Assembly (NCBI GenBank): GCA_016707115.1
Contig: JADJIH010000001.1
Coordinates: 496,001-560,000, forward strand
Source of the DNA: Ignavibacteriales bacterium
Lineage (GTDB): Bacteria; Bacteroidota; Ignavibacteria; Ignavibacteriales; Ignavibacteriaceae
DNA length: 64,000 nt
Direction: 5' to 3'
Position numbers and translations under genes: made by a program
The notes under the pieces: model-generated
Told to the model about the DNA's origin: nothing
Databases searched by the model: none
Seen by the model: the letters and a program-made list of their open reading frames with translations, nothing else
Shown here: piece by piece, positions 8,265 through 17,616 of the stretch
How positions within the stretch are numbered: position 1 is the stretch's first letter
Layout of the letters: each line of letters begins with the position of its first letter

Positions 8265-10109
8265 ATGCAAATACAAGAAATCATAAATAAAGTTTTAGCA
8301 ACTGCTAACTCTGCTTTCTTTTACACTCCTCCAATTTATGGAAAAAGTGATTCTTATCTTTTCTTAAAACCAAAAGAAATTGTTACAATAAAATCTGTGA
8401 GAAATCTGGATGAAAAATTAAATCGAATTGATGATCTTATTGCTGATGGTTTTGTTGGATACTCGTTGATGAATTATGAAGCAGGATATTTATTTGAAAA
8501 AACACTGAACAAGTTTTTGCCAAAGAACGAAAACCTAATACAATTCTTTTTTTATGATAAGCAAAATGTGCAGTTAATTAAATCTACTGGAATAGATTTT
8601 GAAAAATTAGAGAAGTATAAGGTTTATAAATTCAAACTAAACACTTCAAAAAGTAAGTTCCAAAAATCGATAAAAAAAATAAAATCCTATATTGAAGAAG
8701 GAGACACATACCAGGTTAATTTTACAGTAAAAGGTAAATTTGATTTTGAAGGATCATATGCGGGACTATTCAGTAACCTCGTTTTCAATCAATCAGCGCA
8801 ATACGTTGCTGCTATTAATAACAATGGTAAAATTATAGTTTCACTTTCTCCAGAGATGTTCTTTGAGGTTAAGGGAAGAAAAATTATTTCGAAACCAATG
8901 AAGGGTACAGCACGGAGAGGAATTGATCATTTAAGTGATGAATCTATAAAATATGAATTAGAAAGAAGCGAAAAGAATCGCGCTGAAAATGTAATGATTG
9001 TTGATTTGATTAGAAATGACTTAGGAAGAATAAGTGAATATGGTTCTGTAAAAGTTAAAAATATTTTTGATGTTGAAAAATATGAGTCTGTTTATCAGAT
9101 GGTTAGTACGGTTGAATCGAAACTAAAAAAGAATGTAAGACTTTCTGATATACTAAAAAACATTTACCCTTGCGGATCAATTACCGGCGCTCCAAAAATT
9201 CGTACGATGGAAATTATTAATGAATTAGAAAAAGAGAAACGCGGAATTTATACGGGTTCAATTGGATTGATCAGAAAAAATAAAATTACATTTAACGTTC
9301 CTATCAGAACTTTAACGATAGATAAAAAATCATGTAAAGGAGAAATTGGTTTAGGAAGCGGTATAGTTTGGGACAGCATTGCAGAAGAAGAATTTGAAGA
9401 AACAAAACTAAAAGGAAAATTTTTAACAGAACCAAATAAAGCATTTGAGATTTTCGAAACAATGAAAATTGAGGATGGAAAGATATTTCTTCTTGATGAA
9501 CACTTAGATAGAATGAAACAGGCAGCCGACTACTTTCTGTTTTGTTTTGAGAGACAAAAAACAAAGTCATATATAAAAAAAGTAATTTCTCGGATTGATA
9601 AAAATGATTATCGATTTAGAATAGCCTTGGAAAAGAATGGTAATCTAACTCATACGTTTTCAGAGATGTTTCAGTCCTTCAATGAAGCAAAAGTCATTGT
9701 TTCTAAAAATAAAATATATACAAAAAACAGATTTCAATATTTTAAAACAACAAATCGATCATTATATAATCAGGAATATAACAAGTACACTTCAAAGGGA
9801 TTTTTTGATGTAATATACTTTAATGAAAAAGGCGAGCTGACTGAAGGGGCAATTACAAATATTTTTATATACAAGAATAACGTTATCTCAACTCCACCAA
9901 TAAATGCAGGAATTTTACCCGGTGTTTATCGTAAACATTTATTAAAGAATGATTCGGGCATTAGAGAGAGAAGGTTGTATTTAGAAGATTTATTGGAAGC
10001 TGATAAAATTGTTCTAACAAATTCTGTTCGTGGCGAGGTTGTAGTTGACAAATTATTTGTGGATGAAAACGAGTTTATTAAGTTTAATAAGAATATTCAG
10101 TTCGGGTGA
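8265..10109 (+). CDS. pabBC: aminodeoxychorismate synthase component I fused to aminodeoxychorismate lyase
   Basis: This 614-residue fusion makes p-aminobenzoate for folate in the cytoplasm. The N-terminal chorismate-binding domain (about residues 130-385) shows GDTYQVNFT, KPMKGTARRG, IVDLIRNDLGR and CGSITGAPKIRTME, all hallmarks of PabB. The C-terminal class IV PLP aminotransferase fold (about 395-610) begins FEIFETMKIEDG. It carries a candidate PLP Lys in FKTTNRSLYN and the conserved TEGAITNIF and GILPGVYR motifs of PabC. Fusions of this order are common in Bacteroidetes/Chlorobi relatives. No PabA glutaminase is adjacent. The start lies directly behind REPIN D, so its leader would begin with a strong hairpin. 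Confidence 0.92.
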   Translation: MQIQEIINKVLATANSAFFYTPPIYGKSDSYLFLKPKEIVTIKSVRNLDEKLNRIDDLIADGFVGYSLMNYEAGYLFEKTLNKFLPKNENLIQFFFYDKQNVQLIKSTGIDFEKLEKYKVYKFKLNTSKSKFQKSIKKIKSYIEEGDTYQVNFTVKGKFDFEGSYAGLFSNLVFNQSAQYVAAINNNGKIIVSLSPEMFFEVKGRKIISKPMKGTARRGIDHLSDESIKYELERSEKNRAENVMIVDLIRNDLGRISEYGSVKVKNIFDVEKYESVYQMVSTVESKLKKNVRLSDILKNIYPCGSITGAPKIRTMEIINELEKEKRGIYTGSIGLIRKNKITFNVPIRTLTIDKKSCKGEIGLGSGIVWDSIAEEEFEETKLKGKFLTEPNKAFEIFETMKIEDGKIFLLDEHLDRMKQAADYFLFCFERQKTKSYIKKVISRIDKNDYRFRIALEKNGNLTHTFSEMFQSFNEAKVIVSKNKIYTKNRFQYFKTTNRSLYNQEYNKYTSKGFFDVIYFNEKGELTEGAITNIFIYKNNVISTPPINAGILPGVYRKHLLKNDSGIRERRLYLEDLLEADKIVLTNSVRGEVVVDKLFVDENEFIKFNKNIQFG

Positions 10110-10174
10110 ATTCAACATCAGCATATTTATTTTATTTTCTATATTTTGCAAACAAATAAATTATCAACTCGGAA

Positions 10175-11215
10175 ATGAAAAAATCCATTAACGATACATC
10201 AACTAGAAAGAAAGAGCATATACAACTTTGTCTTACAGATAAGGTTGGATTTCATTCAAAGACCAATGGATTTGAGAAGTATGATTTCATTCATGATGCA
10301 CTTACAGAAGTTGATATTTCAAAGTTATCGTTTCAAACAAAGCTTTTTTCCAAAAAAATAAAATATCCTTTTCTTATTTCTTGTATGACAGGTGGTACAG
10401 AAGAAGCAGAAAATATTAATCAAAGACTAGCTGTTATTGCCGAGGAATTAAAAATTCCTATTGGTGTTGGAAGCCAAAGGCAAGCCTTAGAAAACCAAGA
10501 TAATCACTATTCATATAAAGTCATTCGTAAAACTGCTAAGAGTGTTCCAGTTTTAGGAAATATTGGCGCTGCCCAACTTGTTCAATCAAAAAATCTAACT
10601 GATATTTTATCTTTGATTGATATGCTTGAAGCAGATGCATTTGTCGTTCACTTAAATCCATTGCAGGAATTATTACAACCTGAAGGTGAACCAAATTTTG
10701 TAGGATTATTAAAGAAAATAGAAAAATTGATTCTGAAATCTAAAGTACCTGTTATTGTTAAGGAAGTTGGTTCAGGTATAAGTAAAGATACAGCAAAGAG
10801 ATTATTAGATATTGGTGTTAACGGAATTGATGTTGCCGGGGCAGGTGGTACAAGCTGGGCTGGAGTTGAGATTATTAGAAGCAAATCTGATAAGGATTTC
10901 TGGGATTGGGGATTACCAACATCATATTGCTTAAAGGAAATTTATCCGCTAAAGAAAAAATATAAATTTACTTTAGTTGGTTCAGGCGGGATTAATTCAG
11001 CAAATGATTTAGCATTAGCTTTTGCTTTTGGTGCTGATCTTGTTGCATCTGCCAGAATTATTCTTCAGACATTGATGAAAAATGGAGACGATGCGGTAAC
11101 TAAATTAATTATAAATTGGTTTGAGTATTTGAAAAAAATTATGTTCTTAACCGGATCAGAAAATCTTACAGAACTTAAAAATGGAAAGATCATTAAAAAG
11201 GAAGAATTATTTTGA
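10175..11215 (+). CDS. fni: type 2 isopentenyl-diphosphate delta-isomerase
   Basis: This enzyme interconverts isopentenyl and dimethylallyl diphosphate using FMN and NADPH. The 346-residue length is typical for IDI-2. Motifs include RKKEHIQLCL near the N-terminus, ISCMTGGTEEA, VGSQRQAL, and the C-terminal phosphate-binding region VGSGGINSANDLALAFAFGAD. It opens a run of overlapping genes: its stop overlaps the start of the prenyl synthase by four bases, consistent with translational coupling and a shared isoprenoid role. Confidence 0.95.
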   Translation: MKKSINDTSTRKKEHIQLCLTDKVGFHSKTNGFEKYDFIHDALTEVDISKLSFQTKLFSKKIKYPFLISCMTGGTEEAENINQRLAVIAEELKIPIGVGSQRQALENQDNHYSYKVIRKTAKSVPVLGNIGAAQLVQSKNLTDILSLIDMLEADAFVVHLNPLQELLQPEGEPNFVGLLKKIEKLILKSKVPVIVKEVGSGISKDTAKRLLDIGVNGIDVAGAGGTSWAGVEIIRSKSDKDFWDWGLPTSYCLKEIYPLKKKYKFTLVGSGGINSANDLALAFAFGADLVASARIILQTLMKNGDDAVTKLIINWFEYLKKIMFLTGSENLTELKNGKIIKKEELF

Positions 11216-12207
11216 AACCTGCTGATATAAAAAAATACGTTTTATTTTATGATAGAGAAAGAAAAATAATTGATAAAAAACTTGCGCAAGCATTAAAGGG
11301 AAGAAGTCCATTTTCACTCTATGATCCGGCATCATACATTCTTGAAAGCAGCGGTAAGCGTCTAAGACCATTACTTGTTTTACTTTCTGCAAAGGCAGTT
11401 GGAGGAAACATAAAAAACTTTTACAACGCTGCTCTTTCGGTTGAGATGCTTCACAATTTTACTCTTGTGCATGATGATATAATGGATAATGCCGATTTGC
11501 GAAGAGGCAAATTAACTATTCATAAAAAGTACAATTTGAATACCGCGATACTTACAGGAGATATTCTTGCGGCGGTGGCTTATGAATTTTTATTGAAGGA
11601 TTGTAAGGTAAATGCTAAACAAGCGTTAGATTCTTTTACAAAAGGATTAGTTGAAGTTTGCGAAGGTCAAAGTCTTGATACAGAATTTGAAACTAGAAAA
11701 AATGTTTCTCTTCCTGAATACATTAAAATGATTGAGAAAAAAACTGCTGCCCTTGCAAGAATGTGCTGCGAATTGGGCGCTTATCTTGCTGATGGAAGTA
11801 AAGAAGACATCAAAGCTCTTTCAGATTACGGAAAATATCTAGGAATTGCATTTCAAATTCAAGATGATCTTTTAGATATTATGGCAGATAAATTTGAGTT
11901 TGGTAAAAGAATCGGCGGGGATCTGATGGAAGGTAAAAAAACATTTTTGTTCATAGAAGCTCTTGAGAAAGCTAAGGGCAAAGACAAAAATGATTTGTTA
12001 AAAGTTGTAAAGAATAAAGGGATAAAAGAAAATCAAATAGAGTATTATAAAAAGATTTATGAAAAACTTGGCGTTATTGATGATGCAAAAGTTGCAATTC
12101 GTAGTTACTCAAAAAAAGCATTAAAATCAATTAGTATGTTATCAAACAAAAGTGAAGTAGAAATATTTTACTGGCTTGCTGATTCACTAATAAAAAGAAA
12201 TAAGTAA
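11212..12207 (+). CDS. polyprenyl diphosphate synthase
   Basis: This trans-prenyltransferase elongates allylic diphosphates with isopentenyl diphosphate. The first Asp-rich motif is DDIMD in LVHDDIMDNADLRRG. The second is QIQDDLLDI. The KRLRPLL stretch near residue 50 is the usual diphosphate-binding region. Length is 331 residues, typical for medium- or long-chain synthases that feed quinone side chains. The start is TTG at 11212, inside a TTGA overlap with the fni stop. Chain length cannot be assigned by eye. Confidence 0.92.
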   Translation: MKPADIKKYVLFYDRERKIIDKKLAQALKGRSPFSLYDPASYILESSGKRLRPLLVLLSAKAVGGNIKNFYNAALSVEMLHNFTLVHDDIMDNADLRRGKLTIHKKYNLNTAILTGDILAAVAYEFLLKDCKVNAKQALDSFTKGLVEVCEGQSLDTEFETRKNVSLPEYIKMIEKKTAALARMCCELGAYLADGSKEDIKALSDYGKYLGIAFQIQDDLLDIMADKFEFGKRIGGDLMEGKKTFLFIEALEKAKGKDKNDLLKVVKNKGIKENQIEYYKKIYEKLGVIDDAKVAIRSYSKKALKSISMLSNKSEVEIFYWLADSLIKRNK

Positions 12208-12473
12208 TGATTGAAAAAATAGTTAAGATAGTTAATAAAGCAGGACTTCATACTCGTCCGGCAGCCACTATTGTAAAGCTCGCAGCAAAATATAAAAGTG
12301 AATTTTTTATTTACCGTGATGGAATGAGTATTAATGGTAAAAGCATTATAGGAGTTATGACTTTAGCAGCTGAAATAGGTTCAGAATTAAAATTAACGTT
12401 TGAAGGACCCGATGAGCAGCAAGCGTGTGATGAAATAGTTGCATATTTTGAGAGAGGATTTGATGAATTATGA
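12207..12473 (+). CDS. ptsH: phosphocarrier protein HPr
   Basis: This 88-residue protein carries the phosphohistidine site in AGLHTRPAATIV (His at about residue 15). The regulatory serine region reads NGKSIIGVMTLA. It accepts phosphate from enzyme I. Its ATG overlaps the preceding stop by one base (TAATG) and its own stop overlaps ptsI by four bases, so all are probably on one message. No sugar-specific EII gene is present in the window, so the system may serve regulation as much as sugar import. Confidence 0.95.
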   Translation: MIEKIVKIVNKAGLHTRPAATIVKLAAKYKSEFFIYRDGMSINGKSIIGVMTLAAEIGSELKLTFEGPDEQQACDEIVAYFERGFDEL

Positions 12474-14236
12474 AATCATTTAAAGACATATATAAAAACT
12501 CTGAAAATAAAATTGCCGGAATTGCAGCAGCGCCGGGAATTGTTATTGGTAAAGTCTATTTGTTTACAAAAGAGAAGCTTGAAATTAGCAAAGCACCAAT
12601 TACTAATAGTGAAGAAGCAATCATCAATTTTGAGGAAGCACTTAGACAATCAAAAAAAGAATTAAATAAAATATTTGGGATTGCACGTGAGAAAATGGAT
12701 GAAGTTCGTGCGGCTATTTTTGAAGCACAGTTAATGATTCTTGATGATCCGATACTATTAAGCAATATTGAAAAAAGAATAAAAGATGAAATGATTCAGC
12801 CTGAGTTTATTGTGGCAGATGAAATTTCAAAGTATCAGGAATTGATGATAATATCACACGAATCATATATGAAAGAGCGTGCCCATGATATAGAAGATAT
12901 TAAGCATAGAATTATCAGAAATCTGCAAAAGAAAAGATGGCAATCTAAAATTGAAAAAAACTTAATCGTTGTTAGCGAAGCTTTAACTCCCGCAGATACC
13001 TTGCTTTTTTCCAGAAGTGAATCTCTTGGATTTGTTACTGATCATGGTGGTTTAACTTCACACGCTGCAATCATTTCAAGATCACTGAATATTCCTGCCG
13101 TTGTTGGTACACATAATGCATCAACTCTAATTAAAGATGGTGACACAATTATTGTTGATGGATTTCATGGTTATATAATCACTAATCCAACTGAAGTTCA
13201 ACTTAATTTCTTTACAGAAAAACAAAAGAAACTTTATGAAATTCAAAAAGGACTTGAGGAACTTAAGGATCAACCGGCAGTTACGATGGATGGAAAAGAG
13301 GTAAACCTAGAAGCGAACGTTGATGTTACTGGTGAAATAGATATTGTAATTACCAGCAGCGCAAAGGGTATTGGTTTATATAGATCTGAACAGATATTAA
13401 ATGAACTTGGCACTTTCCCAGATGAAGAAGAACAGACCGTTATTTATTCTAAACTTGCATCACGGATTTATCCAAAGTTTGTAACAATTCGTGCTTTTGA
13501 TATTGGCGGAGATAAATTCAGATTTAGTGAATATAAAGAGCCGAATCCGTTTTTAGGCTTACGCGGCATCAGATTTTTATTAGAGAATGAAAGTCTGTTT
13601 AGAACTCAAATTCGAGCTGTGTTAAGATCAAGCGAGAATAAAAATATAAAATTTATGATACCGATGATCTCTACTCTTGATGAAGTATGGCGAACTCAGA
13701 AAATTATACAGGAATGTAAAAGTGAATTAAAAAAAGAAAAAATAAAATTTGACAACCATATTAAAATCGGAATAATGGTTGAAGTTCCATCTGCTGCAGT
13801 TATGGCAAAAGACTATGCTGAGGAAATAGATTTTATTAGCATTGGTACAAACGATCTAATCCAATATATGATGGCTGTTGATCGTGGGAATGATCTTGTG
13901 TCGAATCTCTACCAGGAATTTAGTCCTGTTATAATTAGAACAATTGATCACATAGTAAGTGCTGCTAAAGAGAGCAAAATTCCAGTTAGCATTTGTGGCG
14001 AAATGGCTGCAGATACTTTAGCTATTCCGCTGCTGGTAGGATTAGGTTTAGATTCTCTTAGTATGTCTCCGGGAACAATATTATATGCAAAAAGAATTAT
14101 TCGGGGATTTGAATTTAAAAAAGCAAAAACTTTAGCCGAAGAATGTCTGCAATGTAAAACTGAAGTAGAAATTCAGAAGAAAGTTAAAAAGTTTTTTGAT
14201 GACAATAACATTTCAAGAACAAGGAATATTTTATAG
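12470..14236 (+). CDS. ptsI: phosphoenolpyruvate-protein phosphotransferase (PTS enzyme I)
   Basis: This 588-residue cytoplasmic enzyme transfers phosphate from PEP to HPr. The N-terminal HPr-binding and swivelling domains carry the active His in HGGLTSHAAIISRS (about residue 190). The C-terminal PEP-binding TIM barrel shows FDIGGDKF, GIMVEVPSAAV, SIGTNDLIQY and the catalytic Cys in SICGEMAAD. It overlaps ptsH (ATGA). Two bases separate it from the next gene, a sugar-phosphate isomerase. Confidence 0.95.
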   Translation: MKSFKDIYKNSENKIAGIAAAPGIVIGKVYLFTKEKLEISKAPITNSEEAIINFEEALRQSKKELNKIFGIAREKMDEVRAAIFEAQLMILDDPILLSNIEKRIKDEMIQPEFIVADEISKYQELMIISHESYMKERAHDIEDIKHRIIRNLQKKRWQSKIEKNLIVVSEALTPADTLLFSRSESLGFVTDHGGLTSHAAIISRSLNIPAVVGTHNASTLIKDGDTIIVDGFHGYIITNPTEVQLNFFTEKQKKLYEIQKGLEELKDQPAVTMDGKEVNLEANVDVTGEIDIVITSSAKGIGLYRSEQILNELGTFPDEEEQTVIYSKLASRIYPKFVTIRAFDIGGDKFRFSEYKEPNPFLGLRGIRFLLENESLFRTQIRAVLRSSENKNIKFMIPMISTLDEVWRTQKIIQECKSELKKEKIKFDNHIKIGIMVEVPSAAVMAKDYAEEIDFISIGTNDLIQYMMAVDRGNDLVSNLYQEFSPVIIRTIDHIVSAAKESKIPVSICGEMAADTLAIPLLVGLGLDSLSMSPGTILYAKRIIRGFEFKKAKTLAEECLQCKTEVEIQKKVKKFFDDNNISRTRNIL

Positions 14237-14238
14237 CA

Positions 14239-15273
14239 ATGGAAATAAAAGACTACGTAAAAAAGTACGATCCGCAAAATCAGTTTGATGTTCTAATAAA
14301 TACATATCAGCAAATTGAGTTCGCATGGAAAAACCAATTTGTTATTGATGGCATAAATACATCAGAAATATCAAATATAATAATTAGCGGTTTAGGCGGT
14401 TCTGCAATAAGTGCTGATCTAATAAAAAATTATTTAGTTGATGATATAGAAATACCGATTATAGTGAATAGAAATTATAGCCTGCCAAAGTTTGCAAGTA
14501 AAAATACTTTGTTTATTGCATCATCGTATTCCGGCAATACGGAAGAGACTATTGCAGCATTAAAACAGGCTATTGGTATTGGTTGTAAAATTGTCTGCAT
14601 TACAACTGGTGGTGAAGTTGAAGTAATCGCAAATTCTAAAAAGCTTCCTTGCGTACAAGTTCAGCCTGGTTTTCAACCAAGATATTCGCTTGGGTTAAGT
14701 TTCTTTTCATTGTTAAAGGTATTACAAGAGTTAAAATTAATTTCTGATCAAACAAAAATTGTAGAGAATGTAATCAGCCTATGGAAGCAAAAGGGAATTG
14801 AGTATTCTAAAGAAGGAAACTTTGCTTATACTTTTGCAGAGTCTTTAGTAGGATTTATTCCGGTTATATATTCTGTTGCTGATTCAACAAGTGCAGTTGG
14901 ATACAGATTTAAATGTCAGTTGAATGAAAACTCAAAACTTCATGCTTTTCATAATGAAATTCCTGAGATGAATCATAACGAAATTATTGGCTGGGAATCT
15001 TATCAGGAAAAATTATTTCATTCAAAAATCATCAACATTGTAGATGAAACATATCACCCTCAAATACAAAAACGATTCGAAATACTTAAAGATATTTTTT
15101 CAAAAAGTGGAGTTGAAACCGTTAGTCTTAAAAGCAATGAAAAATTGTTTAAAGTAAGATTATTAGATTTAATATATATAGGTGATTGGATTTCTTATTA
15201 CGTGGGAGTATTAAGAGGATATGATCCGAGTGAAATAGATAATATCTATACTCTCAAAGAACGATTGAGGTAG
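14239..15273 (+). CDS. bifunctional phosphoglucose/phosphomannose isomerase
   Basis: The 344-residue protein has two SIS sugar-isomerase domains. The first shows ISGLGGSAISADL and the phosphate-binding ASSYSGNTEETI. The C-terminal half contains HNEIPEMNHNE, typical of the bacterial/archaeal PGI/PMI family (shorter than classical Pgi). It interconverts glucose-6-phosphate or mannose-6-phosphate with fructose-6-phosphate. It is the last gene of the cluster that starts at fni, with ptsI two bases upstream. About 125 bases without a gene follow. Confidence 0.9.
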   Translation: MEIKDYVKKYDPQNQFDVLINTYQQIEFAWKNQFVIDGINTSEISNIIISGLGGSAISADLIKNYLVDDIEIPIIVNRNYSLPKFASKNTLFIASSYSGNTEETIAALKQAIGIGCKIVCITTGGEVEVIANSKKLPCVQVQPGFQPRYSLGLSFFSLLKVLQELKLISDQTKIVENVISLWKQKGIEYSKEGNFAYTFAESLVGFIPVIYSVADSTSAVGYRFKCQLNENSKLHAFHNEIPEMNHNEIIGWESYQEKLFHSKIINIVDETYHPQIQKRFEILKDIFSKSGVETVSLKSNEKLFKVRLLDLIYIGDWISYYVGVLRGYDPSEIDNIYTLKERLR

Positions 15274-15398
15274 TAAAAGAAATACTAGTTTTAGATTAGA
15301 TATTATACTATCGGAAAAATATTCTGATTGTAAATATTTTATATGGGTTTGCGTATTTACATTTAAATCAATTTAACTCCTCATAGATTTATATTAAT

Positions 15399-16253
15399 AT
15401 GATTACAGTTTTAGAAGTCATCAAACTATCAACGGAGTATCTTCAGAAAAAAGGTGTGGAATCCCCAAGAGCTAATGCTGAAATACTACTTGCAGAAATT
15501 CTAAAATGTAAACGGTTGGAACTTTATCTGGCGTTTGATAAACCACTTGCAGAAAATGAAGTTCAGGTTTATCGTGAAGCGATACGAAAAAGAGGATTGA
15601 GGATACCATTGCAATATATTGTTGGAAATGTTGAATTCTATGGATTAAAACTTATTGTTAATGAAAATGTTCTTATACCAAGGCCTGAAACTGAGTTGCT
15701 AGTTGAAAAGATTATTAATGATTCAGATAAATCCAATAATTTAAAAATTCTTGATATTGGGGTTGGAAGCGGGAACATTTCATTATCCATTTCAAAAAAT
15801 TTACCAAACTCAAAAGTTGTAGCTATTGATATAAGTAAAACTGCCTTGGATGTTGCGAATCAAAATGCTGAGATAAATTCATTACAAGATAGAATTGAGT
15901 TTAGACTTTTTGATATTATGAACGATAATTTGAATTCATTAGGTAAGTTTGATTTGATAGTATCAAATCCACCTTATGTTTCTGAGAATGATTATGAATC
16001 TCTTGAACCTGAATTAAAAAATCACGAACCCAAAATTGCATTAACTGATAATTCAAATGGAATATCATTTTATAAACATATTATTGAAGCATCAGATCAA
16101 TTACTCAAGAAACCTGGGAAAATCTATTTTGAGTTAGGTATTGATCAATCCGCACAAGTTCAAGAATATTTTAAGCAGAATAATTTTACAAACATTAAAA
16201 TCACTAAGGATTATTCTGGAATTGAAAGAATTATTTGCGGAGAACTGAAATGA
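15399..16253 (+). CDS. prmC: peptide chain release factor N5-glutamine methyltransferase
   Basis: This SAM-dependent enzyme methylates the GGQ glutamine of release factors. The N-terminal helical domain is followed by the linker NVEFYGL and the PRPETE motif. The SAM-binding loop is DIGVGSGNISL, and the catalytic SNPPYV motif follows at about residue 188. Length is 284 residues, as expected. The end overlaps dtd by four bases (ATGA), so the two are probably co-translated. Confidence 0.95.
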   Translation: MITVLEVIKLSTEYLQKKGVESPRANAEILLAEILKCKRLELYLAFDKPLAENEVQVYREAIRKRGLRIPLQYIVGNVEFYGLKLIVNENVLIPRPETELLVEKIINDSDKSNNLKILDIGVGSGNISLSISKNLPNSKVVAIDISKTALDVANQNAEINSLQDRIEFRLFDIMNDNLNSLGKFDLIVSNPPYVSENDYESLEPELKNHEPKIALTDNSNGISFYKHIIEASDQLLKKPGKIYFELGIDQSAQVQEYFKQNNFTNIKITKDYSGIERIICGELK

Positions 16254-16714
16254 GGGCACTTGTTCAAAGGGTTTCTGAGGCTGGAGTTTACATCGAAAAA
16301 GAAAATTATTCAGCTGAAATTAAAAAAGGAATAGTAGTGCTTTTAGGAATCAAAATTGATGACTCCGAGGAAGATATACTATTTGTTGCTGATAAGTGCA
16401 GTAACTTGAGAATTTTTGAAGATGAAAATGAAAAGATGAATTTCTCATTAAAAGATGTAACCGGTGAAGTTTTAATTATTTCTCAATTTACACTTTATGG
16501 CGATGCTCAAAAAGGCAATAGACCAAGTTTTATAGAAGCAGCAAAACCCGAAATCGCGATTCCGATCTACGAAAAATTTATTAACAGAATGAAAATAAAT
16601 CTTGGTGCTGATAAAATTCAAACTGGCATCTTTGGCGCTATGATGAAAGTAAAAATAATAAATGATGGACCAGTTACAATCTTAGTTGAATCGAAACCAC
16701 AGGTTAAAAAGTGA
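16250..16714 (+). CDS. dtd: D-aminoacyl-tRNA deacylase
   Basis: This enzyme removes D-amino acids wrongly charged on tRNA. I start it at ATG 16250, giving MRALVQRVSEAGV, the conserved Dtd N-terminus, in an ATGA overlap with prmC. A TTG five codons upstream is in frame but adds residues not seen in the family. Motifs are SQFTLYGDAQKG, with the active-site Thr region, and GAMMKVKIINDGPVT, the cross-subunit Gly-cisPro-like region in its usual place. Length is about 154 residues. Confidence 0.95.
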   Translation: MRALVQRVSEAGVYIEKENYSAEIKKGIVVLLGIKIDDSEEDILFVADKCSNLRIFEDENEKMNFSLKDVTGEVLIISQFTLYGDAQKGNRPSFIEAAKPEIAIPIYEKFINRMKINLGADKIQTGIFGAMMKVKIINDGPVTILVESKPQVKK

Positions 16715-17616
16715 ATCCTGTTCTGATGATTTTTATAGATGGTGTAGGAATTGGTGAGAAAGATTTTGAGTTCAATCCATTTTTTAAATATGGATTTAAA
16801 GTGTTTGACAACATATTTAAGGAAACTCCACACAAAGGAAAGCCTTATTTAGAAAAAAATGGGATGTTTGTATTTCCAACTGATGCCAAGCTAGGAGTCG
16901 AAGGATTACCGCAAAGTGGAACTGGACAGGTAGCAATATTTTGCGGTATGAATGCTCCAAAGTTTGTTGGAAAACATTTTGGTCCATTTCCTTATTCCAC
17001 AACAATCCCAATCATTGCTGAACAAAATATATTTAAAGCATATAAGGAAAGAGGTAAAACACCATATTTTGCAAATGCATATCCAAAAGTTTTTTTTGAT
17101 TATTTAAAGTCCGGTAAAACCAGATTAAGCACTACATCTCTAAGCTGCCGTTTATCAGGAATTAAATTAAACTCAGTTACAGATCTTAGACAGAGTAAGG
17201 CATTAACCGCCGAAATTACAAATGAAAGATGGAATCGTAAATTAAAGTATCAGCTTAAAGTTATAAGTCCTGAAACAGCCGCCAGAAGATTATTAAGAAT
17301 AGCCGGTAAAAATGATTTTACATTATATGAGTTCTTTCATACGGATCATTTAGGACATGGAAGAATTGCAGATGAGTTTGAAGCTATCTACAATAATTTA
17401 GATAGATTTTTGTTTACTATTTTGTCAGAGCTTAACAAAGAAGCAATAACTTTGGTTATTTGTTCAGATCACGGAAACTTTGAAGATCTTTCTGTGAAAA
17501 CACATACAATGAATCCTGCATTAACACTAACTGCGGGAAAAAATGCACTACAATTAGCGGAGAGTATAAAAGATTTAACTGAGATTAAACCATCAATAAT
17601 TAAATACTGTACTTGA
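16711..17616 (+). CDS. alkaline-phosphatase/phosphoglycerate-mutase superfamily metalloenzyme
   Basis: The 301-residue protein starts at GTG 16711, overlapping the dtd stop. Superfamily metal-binding motifs are present: IDGVGIG near the N-terminus, HTDHLGHG at about residues 209-216 and CSDHGNFED at about 250-258. This is the layout of iPGM, phosphopentomutase and nucleotide-pyrophosphatase-type enzymes. It is much shorter than iPGM and lacks an obvious inserted transferase domain, so it is probably a phosphohydrolase or mutase of unknown substrate. It lies in an operon between dtd and comEC. Confidence 0.7.
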   Translation: MNPVLMIFIDGVGIGEKDFEFNPFFKYGFKVFDNIFKETPHKGKPYLEKNGMFVFPTDAKLGVEGLPQSGTGQVAIFCGMNAPKFVGKHFGPFPYSTTIPIIAEQNIFKAYKERGKTPYFANAYPKVFFDYLKSGKTRLSTTSLSCRLSGIKLNSVTDLRQSKALTAEITNERWNRKLKYQLKVISPETAARRLLRIAGKNDFTLYEFFHTDHLGHGRIADEFEAIYNNLDRFLFTILSELNKEAITLVICSDHGNFEDLSVKTHTMNPALTLTAGKNALQLAESIKDLTEIKPSIIKYCT

